Of a stretch of 39,759 nt of DNA, positions 16,853 to 25,608 are shown piece by piece. The notes beneath the pieces were generated by a model that was not told the DNA's origin, made no database searches, and saw only the letters and a program-made list of their open reading frames with translations. This DNA is from Robiginitomaculum sp. Lineage in GTDB: Bacteria; Pseudomonadota; Alphaproteobacteria; Caulobacterales; Maricaulaceae. Positions within the stretch are counted from its first letter, which is position 1. Each line of letters begins with the position of its first letter. A program made the position numbers and the translations under genes. The stretch covers positions 1-39,759 of the forward strand of contig WFTT01000074.1 in NCBI GenBank assembly GCA_015485335.1. The letters are read 5' to 3'.

Positions 16853-17367
16853 GACGCGGACACCTCATTCCCACACTGATAGCGGCGCTGTTGCTGATCA
16901 CCGGCGCCTTGCCGGTTATGGCAGAAACCACGCCACAAACCAGGCTGTATCGCGGCCTGTCCATGGATGATCTGGCTGACACCCTGTTGCTGGAGGGGTT
17001 GCGCTTTGTGCAGGTGCCCATTGATGGCAAGGGCATGGTCGCCAACCAGCGCTTTGACGTTTCAGATGGGGTGCAATGGTCGGTCTTTGGCTATGACTGT
17101 GAAAACGAAACAGGCTGTTCCGAGATACAGTTTCGCTCGGTTTTTCATGATAGCGCCGCGCCGGATTTATTACTGTCCAAGATGAATGACTGGAATGCAT
17201 CCAACCGCTTTAGCCGGGCCTATCTGGCCAATAGCAGCAATGTCATTCTGGAAATGGATATTTATCTGCGGGGGGGGCAAAGCCTGAAAAACATCCGTGA
17301 ACAGATCACGGTTTGGCGACAATCGGTTCGTCGGTTTTCCAACACCATGACCAATGATAAATCATAA
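16849..17367 (+). CDS. YbjN-domain exported protein
   Basis: About 172 residues with an N-terminal signal peptide (hydrophobic 6-22, cleavage near VMAE) and a YbjN-like domain: GLSMDDLADTLLLEGL, WSVFGYDC, IQFRSVFHD, FSRAYLAN and ILEMDIYLRGG. YbjN proteins share the type III secretion chaperone-like fold, and their function is poorly known. The start is the TTG at 16849, which overlaps the bamF stop (TTGA); an ATG at 16918 would delete the signal peptide. No ribosome-binding site is obvious, consistent with coupling to bamF. Two cysteines (CENETGC) could form a disulfide in the periplasm. Confidence 0.72.
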   Translation: MRRGHLIPTLIAALLLITGALPVMAETTPQTRLYRGLSMDDLADTLLLEGLRFVQVPIDGKGMVANQRFDVSDGVQWSVFGYDCENETGCSEIQFRSVFHDSAAPDLLLSKMNDWNASNRFSRAYLANSSNVILEMDIYLRGGQSLKNIREQITVWRQSVRRFSNTMTNDKS

Positions 17368-17369
17368 CC

Positions 17370-17825
17370 ATGAAATACCGCATTCTGTTTGTCTGTCTGG
17401 GTAACATTTGTCGTTCGCCCAGTGCCGAGGCGGTTCTGAGACATCAGGCCAGCCAACGGGGCCTGTCTGTGGATGTGGACTCAGCCGGCACCGGCAACTG
17501 GCATGTGGGCCAGGCCCCCGATTCGCGTGCTATTGCGGCCGCCGCTGCCCGGGGGATTGATATGCACAGCCTGCGCGCCCGACAGGTTAGCGTGGCCGAT
17601 TTCAATCATTCTACCCATATGTTTGCCATGGACCAGAGTAATCTGGCTGACCTGATGGCCATGCGTCCAGAGGGCGGCATTATGCCTGCCCTGTTTCTTG
17701 GTCCGGCCACCCATACACCACCCGGCGAGGTGCCGGACCCCTATTATGGTGGCGCGCAAGGGTTCGAGCATATGCTGGACCTGATCGAAGCGGCATCCCG
17801 CGGGTTTTTGCAAACGCTGAACTAG
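17370..17825 (+). CDS. Low-molecular-weight protein tyrosine phosphatase
   Basis: A 151-residue cytoplasmic phosphatase with the P-loop C9-LGNIC-R15-S and the general-acid aspartate D123 in VPDPYYGG. These are all catalytic residues of the LMW-PTP family, which removes phosphate from tyrosine in proteins and some small molecules. Bacterial members often act on exopolysaccharide kinases, but no capsule gene is nearby. It starts two bases after the YbjN stop. Its stop overlaps the convergent amidase stop (CTAG at 17822-17825). Confidence 0.95.
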   Translation: MKYRILFVCLGNICRSPSAEAVLRHQASQRGLSVDVDSAGTGNWHVGQAPDSRAIAAAAARGIDMHSLRARQVSVADFNHSTHMFAMDQSNLADLMAMRPEGGIMPALFLGPATHTPPGEVPDPYYGGAQGFEHMLDLIEAASRGFLQTLN

Positions 17826-19585
17826 AATCCCGGCGGGCGTTCATGATTGGCGTTCAGGGTCGCTTCCATTCGCCGGCCCAGGGCACAGATTTTACCCTCT
17901 TCAAACAGACGGCCAATCAGCGAGATATTTTGCGGCACCCGGTGCAATGCTTTGTCGGCATTATCCTTGGCGCCCCGGGTCGGGATTTTATGAAAACCGG
18001 CCCGTAAGGTAACGCAAGGATGACCGGTATAATTGGTGATGGTCAGTAAATTGGCGGCAAAGTTGGGCGTGATCAACACGTCCACTTCATCCATCAGTTT
18101 GTCCATGGCCAGCATAACCTTGCGCCGCAAACGGTCCAGCTGGACATAATCCACCGACGAGAGAAAACGGATCTGGCGAAAGGAATTGGGCCAGGCATTG
18201 TCGTCCTGCCAGACCAGCAAATCGTCGCGGCCCGATAGGGTCAGCTCTTCAAAGGCGGCAGCCGCCTCGGCAATCAGCGATAAAAACAATACCCCATAGG
18301 GCAGTTCCGGCAGGCTGATTGTTTTGGTCTTCACCCCCAGTTTTTTCAATGCCTTCAAGGCTTTGCGGTCCAGATCATTGGCCCCATCGCCCTCAAACCA
18401 GGCCGGGTCATAACCCACCACCAGGTCTTTCTGGCCAAGGTTGCGGCCATAGGTCAGGCCCATGTCGATGGAACTGGCATCTTCAAGATCGCCGCCATTA
18501 ATCCCGCCCAGCACCGTGATGGTGTCTTCAACGGATCGGCAAATTGCCCCGACCTTGTCCAGCGACCAGCACAGGGCCATGGCGCCACTGCGCGAGACCC
18601 GCCCGAAGGTGGGGCGCAGGCCCGTGGCCCCACACCGGTTGGAAGGCGATACGATCGAGCCCAGGGTTTCGGTGCCAATGGAAAATCCGACCAGCCCGGC
18701 AGCGGTGGCCGATGCTGATCCGGCGCTGGAACCGGACGAACCTTCATCCAGATTCCACGGATTGCGGGTTTTGCCATCAAACCAGATGTCCCCATAGGCC
18801 AGGGCGCCACAGGTGGTCTTGCCCAGCAAGACCGCCCCGGCATCGTGCAGTTTGGTGACAATATGGGCATCGCGCTTTGCCACCCGGTCTTTATAGGGCA
18901 TGGCCCCCCAGGTGGTCAGAATATCCTTGGTGTCAAACAGGTCTTTTACACCATAGGGAATGCCGTGCAGAGGGCCATGATCGCGCCCGGCAGCCAGATC
19001 CAGATCGGCCTGGGCGGCCTGTTTCAATGCCAGCGCCGGGGTCACGGTGACAAAACATTCCAGCTTCTTGCCGTATTTCTCAATGCGATCGAGATAAATT
19101 TGGGTCAGTTGCACGCTGGTCAGGCTGGTTTTTCTGAGCCAGTTGCCCAGCTGGGCCAGCGAGGCAAAGGCAATGTCTTCGCTGTTGGTGGGCAGGGCGC
19201 TTTTATAAGGTGCGGGAATGCGGATCTGGTTTTTCTGTTTGGCAAAGGTTTTGCCGGGCAGGCGCGGATCAAAGGTCAGCGCCGGAGCCAGTTCGTTCTC
19301 GAAATTCTGTGCACGAAGACTGGCAATGGATTGCAGCTGGTTTTCAAAACCGTTCAATAACTGGGCGCGTTCCGCATCGGTATATTCAATGGGGATCAGT
19401 TTCTCGGCACAGGCAACAATCTTCGGGCTAAGGGCGTCGGCGTCCATTTTAGGCTCCTCTGCGGGGGCATCACCCTGGGTCTTGTTTTCCTGGGCGATGA
19501 CTTTGCTGCCCATTAAGGTGGCTCCCATGGCCCCGGCGGCCAACAGGCCGCGCCGCGAAACATGCGTATTTTCTGGTTTGCTCAT
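17822..19585 (-). CDS. Tat-exported amidase signature family protein
   Basis: 587 residues. The N-terminus has a twin-arginine signal (SRRGLLAAGAM, residues 10-20, cleavage near VIAQ). An additional helical segment of about 110 residues precedes the amidase signature domain: catalytic lysine K214 (GVKDLF), the serine-rich loop with the cis-serine (EGSSGSSAGS, 281-290) and nucleophile S310 (GTETLGSI). The enzyme would hydrolyse an amide in the periplasm. Amidase-signature enzymes are mostly cytoplasmic, but Tat-exported ones occur; the substrate is unknown. GGGAG precedes the start. It may follow the DUF423 gene in one transcript, 75 bases apart. Confidence 0.9.
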   Translation of the reverse strand: MSKPENTHVSRRGLLAAGAMGATLMGSKVIAQENKTQGDAPAEEPKMDADALSPKIVACAEKLIPIEYTDAERAQLLNGFENQLQSIASLRAQNFENELAPALTFDPRLPGKTFAKQKNQIRIPAPYKSALPTNSEDIAFASLAQLGNWLRKTSLTSVQLTQIYLDRIEKYGKKLECFVTVTPALALKQAAQADLDLAAGRDHGPLHGIPYGVKDLFDTKDILTTWGAMPYKDRVAKRDAHIVTKLHDAGAVLLGKTTCGALAYGDIWFDGKTRNPWNLDEGSSGSSAGSASATAAGLVGFSIGTETLGSIVSPSNRCGATGLRPTFGRVSRSGAMALCWSLDKVGAICRSVEDTITVLGGINGGDLEDASSIDMGLTYGRNLGQKDLVVGYDPAWFEGDGANDLDRKALKALKKLGVKTKTISLPELPYGVLFLSLIAEAAAAFEELTLSGRDDLLVWQDDNAWPNSFRQIRFLSSVDYVQLDRLRRKVMLAMDKLMDEVDVLITPNFAANLLTITNYTGHPCVTLRAGFHKIPTRGAKDNADKALHRVPQNISLIGRLFEEGKICALGRRMEATLNANHERPPGF

Positions 19586-19660
19586 GACGCTCTCCCACTG
19601 ATTTTTTTTATCAGCTTAACCGCATAATGAAGGCGGCGGGAGTCTTATTTAAGTTTGCGC

Positions 19661-20041
19661 TTACGCGGCCTTGGGCAAGGGCAAAAGCAGCACACAAAAC
19701 AGCATGCCCCAACCGGCCAGCAAGGTCAGACCGCCGATGGGGGCCAGAAACCCAAGAGCGGTAAAATCGGCAAAGCCATGCAGATATAACGGCAGGGCAA
19801 AGGCGGCGGCCCCCAGGGTAAAGAGCAAGGCCGGCAGGCGCGCGCCAACGCACAGTGCTGCAAAAACGGCCAGGGCGTGAAACAGCTCGATCTGGCCGCC
19901 CCGCTGTAACAATTCTGCACCGCCGGGATTGGTGGCCAGATGAGAGGAAGAGGCCAGTGCCATTACGGCCAACAGGCCATGCAAGGCCCCGGAGGCGCCG
20001 GTAAGGCGTTCAAATACGCTAAGCGCAGATCTATTCGTCAC
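19661..20041 (-). CDS. DUF423 membrane protein
   Basis: 126 residues with four hydrophobic helices, matching the DUF423 (YgdD/YwdK) family: RLTGASGALHGL at the start, a FHALAVFAAL helix, LPLYLHGF and LAPIGGLTLLAGW. The function of the family is unknown. I place the start at the GTG at 20041, eight bases after GGGAG and overlapping the TPR gene by 11 bases. An ATG at 20071 would add ten residues unlike the family. Confidence 0.75.
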   Translation of the reverse strand: MTNRSALSVFERLTGASGALHGLLAVMALASSSHLATNPGGAELLQRGGQIELFHALAVFAALCVGARLPALLFTLGAAAFALPLYLHGFADFTALGFLAPIGGLTLLAGWGMLFCVLLLPLPKAA

Positions 20042-20828
20042 GTAACATCTCCCATCGTTTGGGGCGAACAATCATGGCGCGAACCATGTCTATGTTCTTG
20101 CTGGCCTGTGTCATGGGCAAGTCTTCGCTGGCCATGGCATTGGCCGCTTCAAACCGTCCCTGCAGTGCCAGTATCAGGGCCAGATTCTGGCGGGCCTGTA
20201 CCGGCGCATTTGGTTGGGCGACGGCTTGTCTTAAATATCGCTCGGCCATGGTCAGGTCGCCATCGCTGGCATAATTCAGGCCCAGATTGGATAAAATTCC
20301 TGGATTGTCCGGTTGCAAGGCCAGCGCCCGGTTAAACGCGGCGCGGGCCTGTACTGGCTTTTCCAACTGGTCATAGGCAACGCCCATAGCCAGATGGGCA
20401 CGCCAATTGGTCGGGTCAATCACGGTGGCGGATCGCAAAAAATCAAGTGCATTGGCGGCTTGTGCATTTTCAACAAAAGCCTGGCCGGCAACCAGCAATA
20501 AATCCGGATCCTTGGGATACAGCGTCAGGGCTTGGCTGGCCACTTCGGCGGCCCGTTCGGGATTGCCCAGCGTGCGTACAATCCGGGCCAGCGCCAGGGC
20601 GGCCTCTTTATCGGCGGGGTTCTTGTCATATTCCTTGGCCCAGAAGGCAGCCTGGGTCAGCACATCCTGGCGGCCAATGGTTTCGCGGGCTTCGCGGGTC
20701 TGGGGGGCAATGTCCCGCACCAATGTGGATTTCAGCGAATCTTCCTGTGGAGTTGGCGCGGTGGCACACCCGTTTACCAACAGTCCCAGACCCAGCACAG
20801 CATAACAAAAAAGAGGGGCTATACGCAT
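20031..20828 (-). CDS. TPR-repeat lipoprotein
   Basis: 265 residues: lipoprotein signal with box LVNGC (lipidated C21), then TPR helices from about 55 to 235 (for example TNWRAHLAMGVAYDQLEKP and PGILSNLGLNYASDGDLTMA). The pattern resembles TadD/PilF-type TPR lipoproteins, which assist pilus or secretin assembly, but no tad or pil genes are nearby, so the partner is unknown. It is divergent from the aminopeptidase gene, with 102 bases between. Confidence 0.8.
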   Translation of the reverse strand: MRIAPLFCYAVLGLGLLVNGCATAPTPQEDSLKSTLVRDIAPQTREARETIGRQDVLTQAAFWAKEYDKNPADKEAALALARIVRTLGNPERAAEVASQALTLYPKDPDLLLVAGQAFVENAQAANALDFLRSATVIDPTNWRAHLAMGVAYDQLEKPVQARAAFNRALALQPDNPGILSNLGLNYASDGDLTMAERYLRQAVAQPNAPVQARQNLALILALQGRFEAANAMASEDLPMTQASKNIDMVRAMIVRPKRWEMLRDE

Positions 20829-20930
20829 GGGAAAGGCTCGCCTAAATTATGGTTAACAAGACGCAAATGTGCGCGCAGATCGTCAACAACCGGTTAATGC
20901 CGGGCCAATATAAAAACGGAAAATTTCCCC

Positions 20931-22304
20931 ATGTCAGAAGCCTTACTCGACCATGCCGATAAAGCACAGCGCCCGCTTTATATTATTGGGGCTGATGATC
21001 TGGAAACCTGGCAGGAAACGGCACCGGATGACGCGGCGGCGCTGATCGAGGCGGCATCGTTCAAGGCTAAACGCGGTAAGGTTTTGTTGGTGCCGCAAGA
21101 CGGTAAACCGCCGCTGGCCTTGCTGGGGGCCGGTAAAAAGGCCGATGCCTTTGCCCTGGGGGATGCGGCCATGACCTTACCTGAAGGCGATTATCAATTG
21201 GTCGAATCGCCAGCCTGGGTCAATCCACAGGATCTGGCACTGGCCTGGTTGATGGGGGCCTATGCCTTTACCCGCTATCGTCCGCGCAAACGTCCACCGG
21301 CTGCCCTTTATATCCAGGATGCCGACACCGTGGTGGCCCGCCAAACGGCCAAGGCGGTATATCTGGCGCGCGATCTGGTCAACACCCCGGCGGGGGATCT
21401 GAATACCGATGCGATGGAGGCGGCGGTGCGGGTCCTGGGCAAGGAATTTGGTGCCCAGGTCAGCGCCGTGGTGGGGGATGATCTGCTCAAACAGAATTAT
21501 CCTATGATACATGCGGTGGGGCGGGCATCGGCCCATGCGCCGCGTCTGGTGGAACTTATATGGGGCCAACCCGATCATCCGCGCATCGGTCTGGTGGGCA
21601 AGGGGGTGGTGTTTGACACTGGTGGACTGGATATCAAGGCGGCGCAATATATGCGCCTGATGAAAAAGGATATGGGCGGGGCGGCCAATGCTATGGCGCT
21701 GGCCCATATGATTATGGCGGCCAAATTGCCGGTGCGGCTGCACATGGTGTTGCCCATTGTGGATAATGCCATATCGGGGGATGCCTATCGGCCCAGTGAT
21801 ATTCTGCAAAGCCGCAAGGGTCTTAGTGTCGAGGTCGACAATACCGATGCCGAAGGGCGTCTGGTACTGGCCGATGCGTTAACGCGGGCTGGCGAGGAAG
21901 AGCCGGAATTACTGATTGATTTTGCCACCCTGACCGGCGCGGCGCGGGTGGCGCTGGGTCCGGAAATGGCCCCCTATTATACCGACGATGAAAGCCTGTC
22001 TTCTGATCTGGAAATGGCCGCAAAACGCACCAGTGATCCGGTATGGCGTATGCCGTTGTGGGACGGGTATGACAGCCAGCTTGACAGCCCCATAGCCGAT
22101 ATCTGCCATACGGCGTCCAGCCCCATGGGCGGCTCAATCACTGCGGCGCTGTTTTTGCGCCGTTTTGTCGGCGATATACCCTGGGTGCATTTTGATATTT
22201 TTGCCTGGGTGCCCAAAGCCCGGCCATCGCATCCGGCGGGTGGTGATGCCCAGGGGCCGCGCGCTGTATTTGCCATGTTACAGGCCCGCTATGACAAAGC
22301 CTGA
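20931..22304 (+). CDS. Leucyl aminopeptidase family protein (M17)
   Basis: 457 residues, an M17 metalloaminopeptidase. Metal and catalytic residues are in place: K224 and D229 (GKGVVFDTGGLDIK), D247 (KKDMGG), D306 and E308 with catalytic R310 (NTDAEGR). The N-terminal domain is shorter and more divergent than E. coli PepA, closer to PepB-like alphaproteobacterial proteins. It releases N-terminal amino acids in the cytoplasm. The stop overlaps the start of the NlpC/P60 gene by 14 bases, suggesting a peptide-recycling pair. Confidence 0.93.
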   Translation: MSEALLDHADKAQRPLYIIGADDLETWQETAPDDAAALIEAASFKAKRGKVLLVPQDGKPPLALLGAGKKADAFALGDAAMTLPEGDYQLVESPAWVNPQDLALAWLMGAYAFTRYRPRKRPPAALYIQDADTVVARQTAKAVYLARDLVNTPAGDLNTDAMEAAVRVLGKEFGAQVSAVVGDDLLKQNYPMIHAVGRASAHAPRLVELIWGQPDHPRIGLVGKGVVFDTGGLDIKAAQYMRLMKKDMGGAANAMALAHMIMAAKLPVRLHMVLPIVDNAISGDAYRPSDILQSRKGLSVEVDNTDAEGRLVLADALTRAGEEEPELLIDFATLTGAARVALGPEMAPYYTDDESLSSDLEMAAKRTSDPVWRMPLWDGYDSQLDSPIADICHTASSPMGGSITAALFLRRFVGDIPWVHFDIFAWVPKARPSHPAGGDAQGPRAVFAMLQARYDKA

Positions 22305-23148
22305 GTTTGATCCACGCCTGACCCCGGTCCGGGAAGATCTGGCCGCCGCGCACCTTCGGGGCGTCATTGATGCACCGCGCTATGTAAGTGCACAAACCAA
22401 AATGATTGGCGTTCCCGTGGCACCGCTTTATGGGGTGCCGGGAAATGGGGCCATGCTGCAGACCGAATTATTGCTGGGTGAACGGTTCGCGGTTTACGAG
22501 GAAAAGGACGGATGGGCCTGGGGCCAGGCCAGCCGTGATGGCTATGTTGGCTTTGTCGAATCACTGGCACTCAGTGATATCGAGGCAGATCCTGATCACC
22601 AGATTAACGTGCCACGCACCCCGATTTTTGCACGCCCGGACCTCAAGGCGCCGGTATGGGGATTTGTTCATGGCAATACGGTCTTTGCCTGTACGGGCAA
22701 AGAGGACCGTTATCGGCAACTAGGTCTGGATATGGGCTGGGTGTTTGATGGGCATTGCGCGCCGCTGGACCATATCATGGGTGACTGGGTGCTGGCCGCC
22801 GAGGCCTACGAGCATACCCCCTATGTGTGGGGTGGGCGGTCCAGCTTTGGGCTGGATTGTTCGGCCCTGGTGCAAAATGCCCTGCAAGCTGGCGGCGTGG
22901 CCGCTTTGCGCGATACGGATATGCAGGTGAAAACTCTGGGGTCCGCGGTAGAAATTCAAGATGATTTATCGGGCCTGCGTCGGGGGGATCTGGTGTACTG
23001 GAAAGGCCATGTGGGTATTATGCTGGATGCACAAACCCTGTTACATGCCAATGCCTGGCATATGGCGGTGGCGCGCGAACCGCTGGTCGTGGCCGCGGCG
23101 CGCATAAAAAAAACCGCCGGAAGCATTACGGCAATCCGGCGGCTTTGA
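22291..23148 (+). CDS. NlpC/P60 family cysteine peptidase with SH3-like domains
   Basis: 285 residues. Residues about 30-160 form two SH3b-like segments; about 165-285 is the NlpC/P60 domain with C190 (FGLDCSALVQ), H240 (WKGHVGIML) and H252 (LHANAW). The architecture matches dipeptidyl peptidase VI-like enzymes that cut gamma-D-Glu-diaminopimelate bonds in muropeptides. There is no signal peptide, consistent with cytoplasmic recycling with the overlapping aminopeptidase. I use the ATG at 22291; the open frame to 22165 lies inside the aminopeptidase gene. The last 12 codons also encode a terminator for the opposite strand. Confidence 0.9.
   Translation: MTKPEFDPRLTPVREDLAAAHLRGVIDAPRYVSAQTKMIGVPVAPLYGVPGNGAMLQTELLLGERFAVYEEKDGWAWGQASRDGYVGFVESLALSDIEADPDHQINVPRTPIFARPDLKAPVWGFVHGNTVFACTGKEDRYRQLGLDMGWVFDGHCAPLDHIMGDWVLAAEAYEHTPYVWGGRSSFGLDCSALVQNALQAGGVAALRDTDMQVKTLGSAVEIQDDLSGLRRGDLVYWKGHVGIMLDAQTLLHANAWHMAVAREPLVVAAARIKKTAGSITAIRRL
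23106..23142 (-). terminator. Intrinsic terminator of the cytochrome c gene, inside the NlpC/P60 gene
   Basis: CCGCCGGA (23114-23121) pairs with TCCGGCGG (23135-23142). Read on the minus strand, the stem is followed by eight T (23113-23106), a textbook terminator for the minus-strand cytochrome gene. The whole element is within the last codons of the plus-strand NlpC/P60 gene. Confidence 0.85.
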
Positions 23149-23166
23149 TCACGGTATCAGGTAAAA

Positions 23167-23784
23167 TTATTCCTGGGTGGTTTCCGGTGCGGCGGCTTCA
23201 ACAGCGTCGCTAACGGCGGCGGCTGCATCTGCGGTGCTGGCCGGCAATGCCGGCAACGGCATGGGCGCATCACTAAGCGTGCGCAAATAGGCCAGCAAAT
23301 TGGCAGCATCCTTTGGTTTTTTCAAACCGGCAAAGCCCATGGCCGTGCCTGGAACTTCGGTTTTGGGACTGGAGACAAACGCATCCAGGTTTTCATAATC
23401 CCAAACCTTGCCAAACGCCTTCATGGCATCGGAATAATTAAAGCCTTCATGGGTGCCGGCGGTGCGGCCAAGCACGTTCCACAAATTAGGCCCAGTCTTG
23501 TTGGGACCGCCTTTGGTAAAGTCGTGGCAGGCGGCACATTTTTTGGCCACCCGTTCGCCAGACGAGGCGCTGGCCTCGCTCAGCATCTCTGCCAGGCTTT
23601 TGACCGGTGCCGCTTCTTTTGCTTTTTCCTTGGCACCGCCCTCTTCGGCAACGGCGATCTTATAGCCCGGCTCCGCCGGCTCGTGGGGATGGATCAGGGC
23701 ATGGCCCAGTTCCTTGATCCCAAAGACGACCAGTGCCGTAGCCAGCACGGCCCCAAATACCTTGTTCCAGAATAGCTCGCCCAT
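23167..23784 (-). CDS. cycM: Membrane-anchored c-type cytochrome (CycM-like)
   Basis: 205 residues: an N-terminal uncleaved membrane anchor (about 8-30), an Ala/Glu/Lys-rich linker, and a class I cytochrome c domain with heme site CAACH (83-87) and methionine ligand M149 (GTAMGF). A C-terminal Ala/Pro-rich tail follows. It corresponds to the membrane-bound cytochrome c552/CycM that passes electrons from the bc1 complex to terminal oxidase. The start at 23784 has GAGGGGG upstream; the frame stays open to 24309, but that part overlaps kdsB and is not used. Gene order cytochrome-kdsB-pheA is common in alphaproteobacteria. Confidence 0.9.
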   Translation of the reverse strand: MGELFWNKVFGAVLATALVVFGIKELGHALIHPHEPAEPGYKIAVAEEGGAKEKAKEAAPVKSLAEMLSEASASSGERVAKKCAACHDFTKGGPNKTGPNLWNVLGRTAGTHEGFNYSDAMKAFGKVWDYENLDAFVSSPKTEVPGTAMGFAGLKKPKDAANLLAYLRTLSDAPMPLPALPASTADAAAAVSDAVEAAAPETTQE

Positions 23785-23810
23785 CCGGCGCCCCCTCAGA
23801 CTGGCGCGCG

Positions 23811-23855
23811 CCTTTTTTGGCACGCTGTGTTGCGATTCTTGCCTTTTTTGCACGC
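23811..23855. repeat. Direct repeat in the cycM/kdsB intergenic region
   Basis: CCTTTTTTGGCACGC (23811-23825) and CCTTTTTTGCACGC (23842-23855) are near-identical copies with a 31-base period, about three helical turns, just upstream of the cytochrome start. They may be tandem binding sites for a regulator. Confidence 0.5.
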
Positions 23856-23929
23856 AAATCGTCTCTTCGCAACCACTTGTGACGCCCAATGCTTGCCTTT
23901 GTTTCATATGGGCCTGATAAAGTGCGGTT

Positions 23930-24673
23930 ATGAGTGTCCTGATCATCATTCCGGCGCGGCTGGCGTCCACCCGTTTGCCGGGCAAGCCTCTGGCTAAAAT
24001 CGCCGGGATTCCCATGGTGGTGTGTGTGGCCCGTGCCGCCCAAAGGGCCGGGGTGGGCAAACCTGTGATCGCGGCGGCGGATGAGCAAATTGTGCAGACC
24101 GCCAATAAATATGGCCTTACCGCCGTGCTGACCGATCCAGATCTGCCCTCGGGCAGTGATCGGGTGTGCGCCGCGGCCAGAATTGTCGATCCCGATGGCG
24201 GTGCCGACATCATTCTGAATGTACAGGGCGATATGCCGGAATTATTGCCAGAGCACGTGCGGGCAGTCATTGAGGCCCTGAAAAATGATCCACAGGCCGA
24301 CATGGCCACCTGTGCCTTTCAAAGCCATAGCGATGCCGAGCGGCAGGACGAAAACGTTGTCAAAGTGGTGCTGGGTGATGCGAAACCGGGCCAGCCGGTA
24401 CCGGCGTTGGATTTCACCCGCACCCTGCCCTTGGCGGCGCCCATGCCCTTTTGGCATCACATCGGCATTTATGCCTATCGCCGCGCGGCGCTGGAACGGT
24501 TTTGCACCTTGCCGCCATCGGTCAATGAAAAACGGGCAAAACTGGAACAGTTACGGGCGCTGGACGGTGGCATGAAGATTGTATGTGCGCTGGTGGAAAA
24601 TGATTGCCCGGGAATTGACAGCCCGGAAGATTTAGCGCGTATCCGGGCCTTGAAAGAAGGAATGTCCGCATGA
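23930..24673 (+). CDS. kdsB: 3-deoxy-manno-octulosonate cytidylyltransferase (CMP-KDO synthetase)
   Basis: 247 residues, standard length. The nucleotide-binding N-terminus (IIIPARLASTRLPGKPLAKI), SGSDRV, NVQGDMPE, HHIGIYAYRRAAL and IDSPEDL are the conserved KdsB blocks. It activates KDO with CTP for the inner core of LPS, acting in the cytoplasm, and so complements the lpt genes earlier in the window. No clear ribosome-binding site precedes the ATG. It overlaps pheA by four bases (ATGA). Confidence 0.96.
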   Translation: MSVLIIIPARLASTRLPGKPLAKIAGIPMVVCVARAAQRAGVGKPVIAAADEQIVQTANKYGLTAVLTDPDLPSGSDRVCAAARIVDPDGGADIILNVQGDMPELLPEHVRAVIEALKNDPQADMATCAFQSHSDAERQDENVVKVVLGDAKPGQPVPALDFTRTLPLAAPMPFWHHIGIYAYRRAALERFCTLPPSVNEKRAKLEQLRALDGGMKIVCALVENDCPGIDSPEDLARIRALKEGMSA

Positions 24674-25530
24674 AACAGAAAATCGCCTATCAGGGAGAAC
24701 CCGGCGCCTATTCCCATCAGGCCTGTGTACAGAACTATCCCGATATGGAGCCTTTGCCTTGTCATTCCTTTGAGGAGGCGTTCAGCGCCGTGGCTGAAGG
24801 CTATGCGGACAAAGCCATGATCCCGGTGGAAAATACACTGGCCGGGCGGGTGGCAGATATTCATTATTTGTTGCCCGAATCGCATTTGCGCATTGAGGCG
24901 GAAAAGTTTCTGCCCATTCATCACTTTCTGATGGGCACACCGGACAGCACGCTGGAAACGGTTAAGCGCGCCCATAGCCATGTGATGGCACTGGGTCAGT
25001 GTCGTCTGACCCTGCATCGGCTGGGCATCAAGGCCGCCCATGCCCAGGATACGGCCGGGGCCGCCAAAATGATCGCGCAAAAAGGCAATGTGGAAGACGC
25101 CGCGGTGGCCTCAAAACTGGCCGCCGAGATTTATAACCTCAAGGTGCTGGCCGATAATATTGAGGACGCCACCCATAATGCCACGCGCTTTTTGGTGATG
25201 TCGCGCGATGCGGTTGTACCGTCCTATGAGGAAGGCACCGCCTATGTCACCAGCTTTGTCTTTCGGGTGCGCAATATCCCTGCCGCGCTTTATAAGGCCA
25301 TGGGCGGTTTTGCCACCAACAGTGTCAACATGACCAAGCTGGAAAGCTATCAATTGGGTGGCTCGTTCACCGCCACGCGGTTCTATGCCGATGTGGCGGC
25401 GCACCCGGACGAGCACGCCTTGCATCTGGCGCTGGAGGAATTGGCGTTTTTCTCGACCGAGATCAAAATGCTGGGCACCTATGTGGCCGATCCGTTTCGC
25501 CTCAAGGCAGTGGTAAACACGCCATCGTGA
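24670..25530 (+). CDS. pheA: Prephenate dehydratase
   Basis: 286 residues: a periplasmic-binding-protein-like dehydratase domain (AYQGEPGAYSHQA; PVENTLAGRV; DTAGAAKMI; NATRFLVM with the catalytic threonine) followed by an ACT regulatory domain (FVFRVRNIPAALYKAMGGF, TKLESYQLGGSF) for phenylalanine feedback. There is no chorismate mutase domain, so it is the monofunctional form. It converts prephenate to phenylpyruvate. Translationally coupled to kdsB. Confidence 0.96.
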   Translation: MKQKIAYQGEPGAYSHQACVQNYPDMEPLPCHSFEEAFSAVAEGYADKAMIPVENTLAGRVADIHYLLPESHLRIEAEKFLPIHHFLMGTPDSTLETVKRAHSHVMALGQCRLTLHRLGIKAAHAQDTAGAAKMIAQKGNVEDAAVASKLAAEIYNLKVLADNIEDATHNATRFLVMSRDAVVPSYEEGTAYVTSFVFRVRNIPAALYKAMGGFATNSVNMTKLESYQLGGSFTATRFYADVAAHPDEHALHLALEELAFFSTEIKMLGTYVADPFRLKAVVNTPS

Positions 25531-25608
25531 TCATGGCATACTGGCAGATCATATCGGTTCAAACCATTTTTCGGCCAGACCCACCCTTCCATAGTATTGG
25601 AGAACCCC

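Noticed and set aside
23785-24309. N-terminal extension of the cytochrome c open frame
   Set aside because: It overlaps kdsB completely on the other strand and has no family resemblance. The start at 23784 has a good ribosome-binding site and gives a proper membrane anchor.
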